From assembly GCA_964546145.1 (NCBI GenBank), contig CAZJIU010000045.1, positions 1 through 17,317 on the forward strand: a stretch of DNA of 17,317 bases, given 5' to 3'. The number at the start of each line of letters is the position of its first letter. The first letter of the stretch is position 1. This document shows, in pieces, positions 7,771-15,633 of the stretch. The position numbers and the translations under genes were made by a program. The stretch comes from CAZAKO01 sp964546145 (GTDB taxonomy: Bacteria; Fidelibacterota; UBA2242). The notes below the pieces were generated by a model. The model was not told the origin of the DNA. It searched no databases and saw only the letters and a list, made by a program, of their open reading frames with translations.

Positions 7771-10671
7771 TTACAATTTAGTCTCATCTGGTCCTGCATA
7801 CGAGGGTTTCAATCCACCGCAATTAATAATAATTTTTTGCAGTACAACTCCGGGATCAATTACCCAAAATTTCAGCGAATGTTTACCCGGTTGACTGATG
7901 CTGTGAATCGAATGATTGACACTCGCATTGCGCAAAACATTTTCCGCCCATTTCCCCTTCCATTCGTCATAAGTTCCGGCTTCACCTACTTGAGGCAGTT
8001 CATCGTCTATTGAAATCCCATAGCGGGTATTCGCTTGTTTATTAATTGGAAAAATCGGTAAGGTGAAAGTAATGATTTCAAACTTCCCTGTTTGATGAGT
8101 ATAAAATTCATACTCTAAAAAGGGCTGGGTGCCGTCATACGATTCATACGACGGTGCCGTAGGCGGAATGCTGATCATTGAGGAACCAGTCACTCCTAAA
8201 TTGGAAAACTCAATAAACTTAATTTTTCCATCCTCTTTTTTCTGGTGAAAATGGTTAGCCGAAATGACAATATAACCGTTATCTTCAACAAATAATCCTT
8301 TTAACTCATCTTTTTGCGGATTTGCAGGATTGATGGCACTAATTAAAACTTCCTCCACTTGATCTTCTGCTTTAATACTGATTTTGCCCTTTAGGTCGTT
8401 TCCCTCGGGAACTTCATTCCAATCTACTGAAACCCGGATTCGATCTTCGTCAGTTACTGTTCCTTTAACTTTACTTAGTCGGATCCATTTTTGGTCAATT
8501 TTGGCTTTCCAGGTAAAAGGTTGATCACCCTTATTATAAATATCAACAAAATAACTACGATCGTAATAAGAATTAAAACAAGGTAATAAATGATAATGAT
8601 TTATGCCGGTTTGATTGGTTTCCTGTTCGACAAAAATCGCCGGATTTGCACCACTTTGAACTTGAATAGTATCCAAACTGGGCATTTTATAATAGACTGC
8701 GTCCCTACCCTGAGCGACCGTCATCATTTTATTCCACTTTCCATCCAGAAGCTGATTGTATTCATTGGTAATCGTTAGCAAGCTGTCATAGTAAATTTTG
8801 ACCAGCTGGGACAGGTCATTGGTTTTACTTCTTTCTTGACGGGCGTACCAATGGTTTTTTTGGGTAATCAATATTTTTTTATTCATCAAGTCAGAAGCTA
8901 CTACTGGATAATAAACCAGTTGATAAAAGGCTGGCTTTAATGACGGTTCTATTTTTTGATATATAGCTTTAACCTGGTGACTTATTTTACCGTATTCTTC
9001 CATACGTCTATCAGCTTCATAATAATTAGCAAAAGAGAATTCGGTATCATACGTTTTTTTCTGTTTCCGAAAATTGGTGTCCCAGATATATCCCCAGCCT
9101 AAATATTCCGGTTTGCGAATAAATCCGAGACGATAATAAGTCTGCATGATTTCGGTAAGTTCCTTTTTATACTCCTCTCCGAAAATAGAACCTAACCATT
9201 CTTCAAGGTGTTGATTAGTTGTTTCATAATCAACCATATTAATATTCCAAGCCAAATCGAGGAAAAATTCAATGCCGTATTCCGCCGGTTTGATATCACC
9301 AACATTAACCACCCAAAGCCGGTCAGCGCCGGTATCATAGGCTTTTTTCATCTCTTCATAAATCAGTGTCGGCGGGGTAGTATTTAGCCAAAGATATTCG
9401 TGCGGAATGCCCAGATATTGAATATGATAATACACACCCGACCGCCCGCTGCGTTTTTGTTCTTCATGATTACTCAAGCGTTTGATATAACCGTAATTAT
9501 CGTCGGGCCAGACAATTGTAATATCATCGGGCAGATTTAATCCGCTTTCATAAATCTCCAAAACTTCCTTATAGGGAATAAAAATTTGGGGTATTTCCTC
9601 AATCCTTTTATCAATATTACTGGTAAGGATTGTGCGCTGATCGGCAATCGCATTTTCCAGAACCTTGATTCTTTCTGCCATTGTTAGTGAACCCAACATT
9701 GCCCGGTCATGAATCCCGCGCATGGCAATGGTATAGACATTTTCATAGAGCCCATTCTCCTTAACTCGCTTATCCAAGACACGATAAATATTTTGCTTGT
9801 TGGTCTGATAATTCCACTCCCCCATTGTCCTGGTATCCCATTCAGTTGCATTGTTAAAAAGCAACGGCTCACAATGTGCCGAGCCCATTACAATTGCAAA
9901 ACTGTCGGCTAAAATTTTGTTCTCGGGAATCTGATTAAACGCGATAGTACATTCGTGCATTGCCGGCCATAAGTAGTTCGCTTTCAATCTCAATAAAAGT
10001 TCGAATACCTTGGCATAAGTTTTTGGTCCAATGTCCCCCCGTTCAGGATCAAAAGTTTCGGCAGCCCAAGGTTTCAATCCCCAATCTTCATCATTGATAA
10101 AAATACCTCGATATTTGACCGCCGGTGGACCAAATTTATACACACCCTCCTTAATAAGAATATTTTCTTTCTGTTTTGGCGGCACGTCAGCCCACCAGCA
10201 CCAGGGTGAAATACCGATCTGCTCTGATAACTCAAATACACCATAAGCAGTGCCACGCCGGTCACTGCCAATAATCACCAGCGCTTGTTTAACATTCTTC
10301 AATGGATTATCAACCACTTGAATACTATATGTTTCCCGTTGTCCGGCAACTTTTATAGTATCTATCATTTTATCTTGAATTAGTTGATTAATCAATTTGG
10401 ATTTCCCGATTGTTCCAATAACTACTGTATAGTCACTCAATTTCATATTGGAATTAATAATCTTTGGCGATTTACCGGTAACGTTGTAAATATCTTGCGC
10501 AAGACGTCTTGCGGCAATGTTCACCACTGCAAAATCGTTCAGGTCATAATAAATTGCTGCGATTTCCCCTTCGTTTACTAAGGGAAAAGCACCTTTCAGA
10601 TTCGAGGTTAGCAGGGTTTGTGATTTTAAAATTTGACTAACTAAAATTAATGTAATCAGAAAAAATTTCAT
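7771..10671 (-). CDS. Secreted glycoside hydrolase family 115 protein (xylan alpha-1,2-glucuronidase family)
   Basis: The protein has 966 residues from the ATG at 10671. That ATG is preceded by AAGGAGG with a good 7-nt spacing; an in-frame TTG at 10674 is too close to the Shine-Dalgarno. Residues 1-18 form a signal peptide. GH115 is recognised from the N-terminal alpha/beta domain (about 20-180: VVIGTIGKS, IIGSDRRGTAYGVFELSEQIG, WCWWADVPP) into the central barrel. Barrel motifs are IFINDEDWGLKPWA at 190-203, NYLWPAMHE at 232-240, MGSAHCEP at 262-269, GIHDRAM at 319-325, WPDDNYGY at 388-395, GVYYH at 412-416 and WVVNVGDIKPAE at 453-464. A helical domain (about 480-660) and C-terminal beta domains follow (FNSYYDRSYFVDIYNKG at 699-715, then about 780-960). 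Characterised members remove (4-O-methyl)glucuronic acid from xylan, even internally. The length is normal for the family. The export signal places it in the periplasm or outside the cell. Confidence 0.95.
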   Translation of the reverse strand: MKFFLITLILVSQILKSQTLLTSNLKGAFPLVNEGEIAAIYYDLNDFAVVNIAARRLAQDIYNVTGKSPKIINSNMKLSDYTVVIGTIGKSKLINQLIQDKMIDTIKVAGQRETYSIQVVDNPLKNVKQALVIIGSDRRGTAYGVFELSEQIGISPWCWWADVPPKQKENILIKEGVYKFGPPAVKYRGIFINDEDWGLKPWAAETFDPERGDIGPKTYAKVFELLLRLKANYLWPAMHECTIAFNQIPENKILADSFAIVMGSAHCEPLLFNNATEWDTRTMGEWNYQTNKQNIYRVLDKRVKENGLYENVYTIAMRGIHDRAMLGSLTMAERIKVLENAIADQRTILTSNIDKRIEEIPQIFIPYKEVLEIYESGLNLPDDITIVWPDDNYGYIKRLSNHEEQKRSGRSGVYYHIQYLGIPHEYLWLNTTPPTLIYEEMKKAYDTGADRLWVVNVGDIKPAEYGIEFFLDLAWNINMVDYETTNQHLEEWLGSIFGEEYKKELTEIMQTYYRLGFIRKPEYLGWGYIWDTNFRKQKKTYDTEFSFANYYEADRRMEEYGKISHQVKAIYQKIEPSLKPAFYQLVYYPVVASDLMNKKILITQKNHWYARQERSKTNDLSQLVKIYYDSLLTITNEYNQLLDGKWNKMMTVAQGRDAVYYKMPSLDTIQVQSGANPAIFVEQETNQTGINHYHLLPCFNSYYDRSYFVDIYNKGDQPFTWKAKIDQKWIRLSKVKGTVTDEDRIRVSVDWNEVPEGNDLKGKISIKAEDQVEEVLISAINPANPQKDELKGLFVEDNGYIVISANHFHQKKEDGKIKFIEFSNLGVTGSSMISIPPTAPSYESYDGTQPFLEYEFYTHQTGKFEIITFTLPIFPINKQANTRYGISIDDELPQVGEAGTYDEWKGKWAENVLRNASVNHSIHSISQPGKHSLKFWVIDPGVVLQKIIINCGGLKPSYAGPDETKL

Positions 10672-10677
10672 CAAACA

Positions 10678-10685
10678 GCCTCCTT
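10678..10685 (-). promoter_or_regulatory. Strong ribosome binding site of the GH115 gene
   Basis: AAGGAGGC stands 7 nt before the ATG at 10671. It fixes that ATG as the start and rules out the in-frame TTG one codon upstream, which would leave only 4 nt. Confidence 0.75.
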
Positions 10686-10788
10686 AAAAGAATTTATTCG
10701 TTACTATGGAAGGATTTTTTATTTATCAAAATTAATGAAAAATGTGAGACATTTCTTTTTTTAGATTTGCATTAATTCATTTTCCACC

Positions 10789-10818
10789 TTAGGATAAATT
10801 TCGCCTAACCTATCCTAA
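10789..10818. repeat. 8-bp inverted repeat upstream of GH115 (possible operator)
   Basis: TTAGGATA (10789-10796) and TATCCTAA (10811-10818) are perfect reverse complements separated by 14 nt, so the arm centres lie 22 bp apart, about two helical turns. It is about 120 bp upstream of the GH115 start and is not followed by a T-run on either strand, so it looks more like a binding site for a dimeric regulator than a terminator. No regulator gene is nearby. Confidence 0.3.
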
Positions 10819-10963
10819 ATTCCAATAGTCTTACTCATAACTATAACGATTCGACAAAATACGGTATATTATCAATGATGATGTTTTTACAGTCTTAGGT
10901 ATTTATATAAAGCCTGATAGCCGCCAGTATTTATCAATTCATTTTACTTAATATTTTTAACTT

Positions 10964-11371
10964 TTACAAAATCGGCTCAATTTTGTCCTGAATGCCTAAA
11001 TGCTTCAAGCATTTCAAGGCAATGGAAAAGATATCATGAGCATCGAAGGGTTTGTAGAGATAATACTTTGCGCCAATTTTCAGCGCCTCTTCCAGCTTTG
11101 TTTCATCCCGGAAGCCTGAGATCATAATTGCTACGAAATCCGGATTTATTTGCAGTAAGGCTTCTAAAACCTCCAAACCATTCATACCCGGCATCAAAAT
11201 ATCAATGAACGCCAAATCATATCTCTGGTGCTGAAATTCAGCTATAGCAGCTGGTCCATTCAGCGCCGTAAAGACTTCGAACTGAGAGTCAGTGAAAATA
11301 TCACGGAAGACCTCTAATATGTTATCATCATCATCAACAACCATAATTTTGATTTTACGGGCGGCGCTCAT
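10964..11371 (-). CDS. Stand-alone CheY-like response regulator receiver
   Basis: This 135-residue protein consists only of a receiver domain. It has the acidic pocket VVDDDDN (Asp13-Asp16), phosphoacceptor Asp57 in FIDILMPGMNG, Ser85 in IMISG and Lys107 in YLYKPF. No DNA-binding or enzymatic output domain follows, so it presumably acts by protein contact once phosphorylated by a kinase encoded elsewhere. The start is the ATG at 11371, with AAGGAG 7 nt upstream. The frame extends 10 codons further up, but into the end of pilQ and without support. Only 19 bp separate it from the pilQ stop, so it is probably the last gene of the pilus operon. That suggests a role in pilus assembly or twitching, comparable to PilG/PilH or FrzZ-like receivers, though this is inference from position. 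Confidence 0.92.
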   Translation of the reverse strand: MSAARKIKIMVVDDDDNILEVFRDIFTDSQFEVFTALNGPAAIAEFQHQRYDLAFIDILMPGMNGLEVLEALLQINPDFVAIMISGFRDETKLEEALKIGAKYYLYKPFDAHDIFSIALKCLKHLGIQDKIEPIL

Positions 11372-11378
11372 AGCACTT

Positions 11379-11384
11379 CTCCTT
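11379..11384 (-). promoter_or_regulatory. Ribosome binding site deciding the receiver start
   Basis: AAGGAG lies 7 nt before the ATG at 11371, within the 19-bp spacer after pilQ. It supports independent translation initiation of the receiver and the shorter start. Confidence 0.7.
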
Positions 11385-11390
11385 AAATAA

Positions 11391-12740
11391 TTAAGGCTCA
11401 ATCGGCTTTAAATCACCGATTTTATTAAGTCCTTGTTCTGAAAGGACATTCTCCGGCTGCAGCTGAGTCTTCGTAAATTGGTCAGTTACGATAGTCGGAT
11501 TGATAAATACAACTAATTCAGTTTTCACTTTCTGATCACCTCTATTTTTAAAAAGCATGCCGATAAGGGGAATTGCCCCTAATAATGGGACGCGACTAAT
11601 GGTCTTTCCCTTGGTCTCACGCATCAAACCACCAATTACAATAGTTTCCTGGTTACCGATAATGATGGTGGTATTAGCCATTCGCTTGGCAATGATCGGA
11701 ATGCCATCAGGAGTTTGGCCATTTTCAAAGTCGGCATTAGGAGTTACTTCAATAGTAATCGTCTGATCATTGTTAATATGAGCTCTAACTTTTAATCTAA
11801 TTGTCGCAGCTTTGAACTCGTAGGAAGTAATCCCGTATTGATTTAGAACTTTATAAGGAATTTGATCGCCAACTTCAATTACAGCTTCTTTGTTATCCAG
11901 GGTAACCAAATATGGACGTGATAGAATATTGACATCTTTTTCAACGGTCAGGGCATGCAGTACCGCATCGAAACGTTTGGTCAGAACGCCAACACCGAGT
12001 CCCATACCGATTGGTAAGCCCTTACCAATACGCTCGCCAGCATTGTCAAAATAATTCGGATTCTCAACAGTTTGTCGCAGGTCGAAACGAGTAGCAGATC
12101 GAATATCCGTATCGTAAAAATTGGGATTTTTCCAAAGCCATTCGATGCCGGTAGTATTATCTTTAGTCAGCGAAATTTCAGCGATTGCAGCTTGAATGTA
12201 AATCTGAGGTGTGGGTGCATCAAGCGTTTTAAGCAACTCTTCAAGCCGATTGAGAGTCTCGGGATTATCACGTAAAATTAGAGTATTAGTCCGCTGTTCA
12301 GCCACAACAACTCCCACGCCGGGAGTAACAATTCGATTCAGGATACCCTGTAATTCCTGGGCATCGGCAAACTGGCAGCGAATGCTTTTAACATTAGTCT
12401 CGCGCTGAATTTTACGAATGTCACCAACAAAATAGATATCCATCCCTTCCAACTTGCGATAACCCAAACTATTAGCACTTAAAATGGCAGTAATGGCATC
12501 TTCAGCGGTAACATTGGTCAAGTTTACCGAAATACGCCTATCCTGGATTTCCGGATCGGCAACAAATTTCAGACCGGTCTTTTCTCCAAGTACCTTCAAG
12601 ACATGACTACAGGGCACATCTCTTAGATTGATCGTAACTAAAGGTGAGACATTTTCAGATTGAGAAAATGCCATATTATAAATGATGACTACCAAGATTA
12701 AGTAATTAAAAATTTTTATTTTTCTTCCACAATTCATCAT
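11391..12740 (-). CDS. pilQ: Type IV pilus secretin PilQ (compact form)
   Basis: The 449-residue protein has a signal peptide (hydrophobic at about 11-25), a secretin/TonB short N-terminal domain at about 35-105 (VTINLRDVPCSHVLKVLGEK and VNLTNVTAEDAITAIL), an N1/NolW-type domain at about 117-175 (VVAEQRTNTLILRDNPE) and the beta-barrel secretin domain at about 180-420. The barrel shows the family signature VPLLGAIPLIGMLFKNR at 384-400 and ends in TELVVFINPTIV. It forms the outer-membrane pore through which the pilus passes. It lacks the N-terminal AMIN domains of proteobacterial PilQ, which explains the short length. The ATG overlaps the stop of the PilP-like gene (ATGA), indicating translational coupling. 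A second ATG directly follows the first, so either may be used. GspD of a type II system is the alternative, but the PilMNOP neighbours settle for PilQ. Confidence 0.95.
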   Translation of the reverse strand: MMNCGRKIKIFNYLILVVIIYNMAFSQSENVSPLVTINLRDVPCSHVLKVLGEKTGLKFVADPEIQDRRISVNLTNVTAEDAITAILSANSLGYRKLEGMDIYFVGDIRKIQRETNVKSIRCQFADAQELQGILNRIVTPGVGVVVAEQRTNTLILRDNPETLNRLEELLKTLDAPTPQIYIQAAIAEISLTKDNTTGIEWLWKNPNFYDTDIRSATRFDLRQTVENPNYFDNAGERIGKGLPIGMGLGVGVLTKRFDAVLHALTVEKDVNILSRPYLVTLDNKEAVIEVGDQIPYKVLNQYGITSYEFKAATIRLKVRAHINNDQTITIEVTPNADFENGQTPDGIPIIAKRMANTTIIIGNQETIVIGGLMRETKGKTISRVPLLGAIPLIGMLFKNRGDQKVKTELVVFINPTIVTDQFTKTQLQPENVLSEQGLNKIGDLKPIEP

Positions 12741-13285
12741 TTACCTCTTTCATATTCAGGAATTTGGAGATATATATCTTTATGCTGACCTACAATAAGG
12801 ACTGCCTCCGGGGTTATTTTAGTAATCTGGAATCCCTCGATTGTATCGCCCACACTCCAGATTTCGGAATTAATAATCGCCTGAGGACGTTTCCTATCAT
12901 AGATAATTCCATCTAACTTGAAAGTCGGTTGGGGATGCGCTATTTGCTTCTGCTTAGGAGTTTTCGACGATGTGGTAGCTTTAGCTACATTCTTCAGAAT
13001 GGGTGGCGGAGTTTCACGGTAAGGCAAGAAAGGATCCCTCAACGGTTCCAGAGATTGATTATTTACCCAACTGGTATCTCGCGCAAATATGTTCGTAGTA
13101 TCGGCACTCAAAAATTTCTGGATGACCGTTTCGAACTGGCGGATAGTCTCAAGATTGGTTTTAGATTCTGGCTTCGATTGAGGAGCATGATCTTTACTGG
13201 TTGGGAGTAACATTCGGACCCACATAACAGACATCATAAGCAAGAGGCTTATCAATAAAATCATTTTGGACTTCTTTTTCGCCAT
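12737..13285 (-). CDS. pilP: PilP-like pilus assembly protein
   Basis: The 182-residue protein has one N-terminal membrane segment (about 8-26), a long polar and Pro/Lys-rich linker, the motif RDPFLPY at 83-89, and a small beta-domain at about 121-175 (FKLDGIIYDRKRPQAIIN, WSVGDTIEGFQITKITPEAVLI). The DPF motif followed by a GspC/PilP homology-region beta-domain is what PilP and GspC proteins show. In pili PilP links the PilN/PilO inner-membrane complex to PilQ, and the gene lies exactly between pilO and pilQ. Unlike classical PilP it has no lipobox Cys but a transmembrane anchor. It starts 3 bp after pilO and ends in a 4-bp overlap with pilQ. Sequence similarity by eye is modest; the call leans on architecture and position. 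Confidence 0.75.
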   Translation of the reverse strand: MAKKKSKMILLISLLLMMSVMWVRMLLPTSKDHAPQSKPESKTNLETIRQFETVIQKFLSADTTNIFARDTSWVNNQSLEPLRDPFLPYRETPPPILKNVAKATTSSKTPKQKQIAHPQPTFKLDGIIYDRKRPQAIINSEIWSVGDTIEGFQITKITPEAVLIVGQHKDIYLQIPEYERGK

Positions 13286-13288
13286 CCT

Positions 13289-13855
13289 CTATTCCATAAC
13301 TGTGTACAGTGTCAAATTAACCGACTGTTGTTGGGCATCCTGGGGACTAATAGTAAAATTATCAAGCAACAACCAGTAGCGTGTCCGGCTGAGGTTGTAG
13401 AGTAGTTTTATAAATTGATTATAATTACCAGCAAGACGTATATTAATTGGCTTTTTGATATAGGGTGAGATTGAATGTTTCTGGTTGGGAAGCGGATCAA
13501 TTGAGAGTACCTTCATTCCGCTAACGATTGCTATCCGATTGAGATCATTGAGAATAGCAGTGAGCTCAACCGGTGAAAGGCAGCGCTGGGCAAATTTCTG
13601 CCGCACAGTCTCGTTATAAGATGTTTCCTTTTTTAAGGTTTGGAGAATTTTTTCGATATCGGTCGTTCTTAATTGTAAATAGGTTTCGCTGAGTAAGGTC
13701 TGCCGCTGCTTGAGATCTTCAAATCGTTTCATCTGGGGTTTAATGATAAAAAAATTACTGGCAACTAAGAGTAGCGAGTAGCCCAGAATTGCGACTAGTA
13801 CAATTGGAATTCTGAATGTATTTGGCGGAATTCCGAGAGGTGACCGCGACTTCAT
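13289..13855 (-). CDS. pilO: Type IV pilus inner-membrane protein PilO
   Basis: The 188-residue protein has a short cytoplasmic N-terminus, one transmembrane segment at about 16-38, a predicted coiled coil at about 40-100 (QMKRFEDLKQRQTLLSETYL) and a C-terminal ferredoxin-like domain (about 105-185). The latter contains the PilO-typical stretch NIRLAGNYNQFIKLLYNLSR and a following strand (YWLLLDNFTI). PilO pairs with PilN in the periplasm to align the inner-membrane platform with the secretin. The start codon overlaps the pilN stop by one base (TAATG). Order and topology match pilMNOPQ of other bacteria. Confidence 0.9.
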   Translation of the reverse strand: MKSRSPLGIPPNTFRIPIVLVAILGYSLLLVASNFFIIKPQMKRFEDLKQRQTLLSETYLQLRTTDIEKILQTLKKETSYNETVRQKFAQRCLSPVELTAILNDLNRIAIVSGMKVLSIDPLPNQKHSISPYIKKPINIRLAGNYNQFIKLLYNLSRTRYWLLLDNFTISPQDAQQQSVNLTLYTVME

Positions 13856-14448
13856 TATTCAAAGACTCCGATAGTAAAGGTCATATTCTGCTCATTCCCT
13901 TTGCGAAAAATACGATTCTGCAAAATTTCAATTCTTGCCAACCCATACATAAAGGACCTACTATTTTCCAGTGACTTTTTAAAATCATATAGAATTGTCA
14001 TATCTTGCTTTACCGGATCGAGCGGCATAGTTCCCTTCAATTGTAAAATTTCCTGACCAGCGCGGGCATTTATATTCAATGAAATTCCTTCTAAATACAT
14101 CGGATTGGGCAGGAGTTCGGCACAACCTTGTAATTTGGGTAACCAGAATTCAGAGCGGTTGCGCCGTTGCTGGTACAGATTTATTTGACTTCGTAGATTA
14201 GTGCGTTCGTTATATAGTTTTTCAACCAGATCAATTTTGGGTTTAAGCAGTTCAAGGTCAGACTGAATTTTTTGGATTTCACGTTCGTATAGCCTGGCAA
14301 CGTAAAGATTAGTGGAATAGATATAGACAATGGTAGCTCCCGAAATCACAATAACAAGTAAATAGATAAAGACCATTAGAACACGCCAGCGTCGCTGCTC
14401 CCGCTTTATCGCAGCATTACGTAGCAGATTGTGACCAATTAACCGCAT
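13855..14448 (-). CDS. pilN: Type IV pilus inner-membrane protein PilN
   Basis: The 197-residue protein has a short cytoplasmic N-terminus (MRLIGHNLL, which corresponds to the NLLP motif that binds PilM), one membrane segment at about 22-45, a coiled coil at about 50-110 and a C-terminal alpha/beta domain (about 115-197, including MYLEGISLNI and ILQLKGTMP). The final P of NLLP is Arg here. The chosen ATG at 14448 has AGGAAGG just upstream and overlaps the pilM stop by 10 bp. The frame extends 17 codons further to an ATG at 14499, which would delay the NLL motif and overlap pilM more, so it is less likely. PilN couples cytoplasmic PilM to periplasmic PilO. Confidence 0.9.
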   Translation of the reverse strand: MRLIGHNLLRNAAIKREQRRWRVLMVFIYLLVIVISGATIVYIYSTNLYVARLYEREIQKIQSDLELLKPKIDLVEKLYNERTNLRSQINLYQQRRNRSEFWLPKLQGCAELLPNPMYLEGISLNINARAGQEILQLKGTMPLDPVKQDMTILYDFKKSLENSRSFMYGLARIEILQNRIFRKGNEQNMTFTIGVFE

Positions 14449-15383
14449 AATCCTTCCTGACAGGCTAAACCCAGAGTTGGTAAAAAATGCCAGCCCCATG
14501 ATTGATTTAGCTCCGGGACTGCAATCTCAATTTCCGGTGATACAAATGGATTCCACATTTTAACAGGTACTAACATTTGTTGCGCTAAAAGAAAAGCTAA
14601 TTCCCTGGTGGGTGCTCCTCCTCCGGTAAGGATAATCCGCTTAAGTGGTGCGGTTATTGTTTGGAGCTGGCGACTAATTTCGATGTCATGTAAAGCAGCC
14701 GTTATTTGGGAAACAAGCTTTTGACAAAAACGATTGATAACACTGCTTCTTTCAACCGGTTTTGCAGTTTTAGAAGGCTTTTGGATTATTTTTAATTCTT
14801 CCGCATTGAGATAACTCGTCTGGAAAGTCTTGGCAATATTATTGGTAATGTCATCGGCACCGTTATTAATAACATGGAAAAATGGTGGCTTTTCAGGAGT
14901 AAAATAGATTATCTGGGTGTGCCGCGCTCCAATATGCACAAATGCTACCGTTTGGTCATCCCAATCCTTGAATAAAGCACAACTATTGTAAATCGCTAAC
15001 AAATCCATATTGAGTAGAATTGGCTCGAGACTGACTCGGTTTAGAATTTCGGTCAATTGTTTGATCTCTTCAGGCGGGACAATGCTGACGATGACCGTCT
15101 GAACTTTATTCTCCCGGTCAGTCTGCCAAATTGTATAGTCAAACTCGGCGGTTTCAGCCGAATAAGGCACTAATCCCGATAGGTTATAGCGAATTACCGA
15201 TTTTAAGTCATCTTCCGAAACAAGCGGTATTTCTAACGTTCTAACTATGGTACCCGGACTGGAGAGTATTGCTCGCACAATATGAACATTACATTTCATG
15301 GCACGCATCGTATCCTTAAGAATTTGGACAATAATATTTGCCGATAAATCCTCAGGACGACTTACCAATCCGGTTTGATAGTA
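14439..15383 (-). CDS. pilM: Type IV pilus ATPase-fold protein PilM (N-terminus lost in assembly gap)
   Basis: The frame is open from the gap edge at 15383 to the TAA at 14439, giving 314 residues. The actin-like PilM fold is recognised by VRTLEIPLVSEDDLKSVI, FVHIGARHTQIIYF (second phosphate motif, about 148-161), HVINNGADDITNNI and RIILTGGGAPTRELAFLL (adenosine motif, about 249-266). PilM binds nucleotide and the cytoplasmic tail of PilN. Full-length relatives have about 350-375 residues, so roughly 40-60 N-terminal residues, including the first phosphate motif, lie in the gap. The frame happens to stay open across the N run into the PilX-like gene; that is an artefact, not a fusion. Confidence 0.93.
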   Translation of the reverse strand, partial: YYQTGLVSRPEDLSANIIVQILKDTMRAMKCNVHIVRAILSSPGTIVRTLEIPLVSEDDLKSVIRYNLSGLVPYSAETAEFDYTIWQTDRENKVQTVIVSIVPPEEIKQLTEILNRVSLEPILLNMDLLAIYNSCALFKDWDDQTVAFVHIGARHTQIIYFTPEKPPFFHVINNGADDITNNIAKTFQTSYLNAEELKIIQKPSKTAKPVERSSVINRFCQKLVSQITAALHDIEISRQLQTITAPLKRIILTGGGAPTRELAFLLAQQMLVPVKMWNPFVSPEIEIAVPELNQSWGWHFLPTLGLACQEGLCG

Positions 15384-15483
15384 NNNNNNNNNNNNNNNNN
15401 NNNNNNNNNNNNNNNNNNNNNNNNNNNNNNNNNNNNNNNNNNNNNNNNNNNNNNNNNNNNNNNNNNNNNNNNNNNNNNNNNNN
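15384..15483. other. Assembly gap 2 (100 N)
   Basis: Exactly 100 N, a placeholder of unknown true length. It hides the C-terminal part of the PilX-like gene and the start of pilM. At least the first 40-60 codons of pilM plus the body of the pilin must be missing, so the real distance exceeds 100 bp. Confidence 0.95.
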
Positions 15484-15632
15484 CGGGCGCGCTGAACCTG
15501 AGCCACACTTGAGGAAGCTTCCAGTGCCGATAAACTCAAATAAGCCGTTCCAATGACAGTGAAAATCAGAAAAAAAATCATCACCATGACTAACGCACTA
15601 CCAGATTGATCAAAATGTATCTGCAGTTTCAT
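15484..15632 (-). CDS. PilX-like minor pilin / pilus assembly protein (C-terminus lost in assembly gap)
   Basis: Forty-nine residues are visible from the ATG at 15632. They show a short basic head, DQSGSALVMVMIFFLIFTVIG and a following SLSALEASSSVAQVQRA segment. This is the layout of PilX N-terminal domains (Q-x-G-x-ALV, a hydrophobic helix, then a polar helix), which are minor pilins exported and built into the pilus tip complex. It lacks Glu at position 5 after the Gly, as PilX/GspK-like pilins often do. The ATG is 1 bp after the pilD stop, with AGGGG about 8 nt upstream. The frame is open to the gap. A GspK-like role cannot be excluded from so short a fragment. Confidence 0.75.
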
Positions 15633-15633
15633 A

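Larger units (their letters stand above)
10672..10963. other. Intergenic region between the pilus operon and the GH115 gene
   Basis: This 292-bp AT-rich stretch separates the end of the pilus operon from GH115. It holds the GH115 ribosome binding site and an 8-bp inverted repeat (10789-10796 and 10811-10818). I see no credible gene, no rho-independent terminator with a GC-rich stem and T-run after the receiver gene, and no convincing -35/-10 pair. A GC-richer patch at 10911-10928 stands out from its surroundings but forms no good hairpin. Confidence 0.6.

Noticed and set aside
10905..10960. GC-richer patch after the receiver gene as a rho-independent terminator
   Set aside because: No stem longer than 3-4 bp can be formed; only an ATAAATAC direct repeat flanks it.
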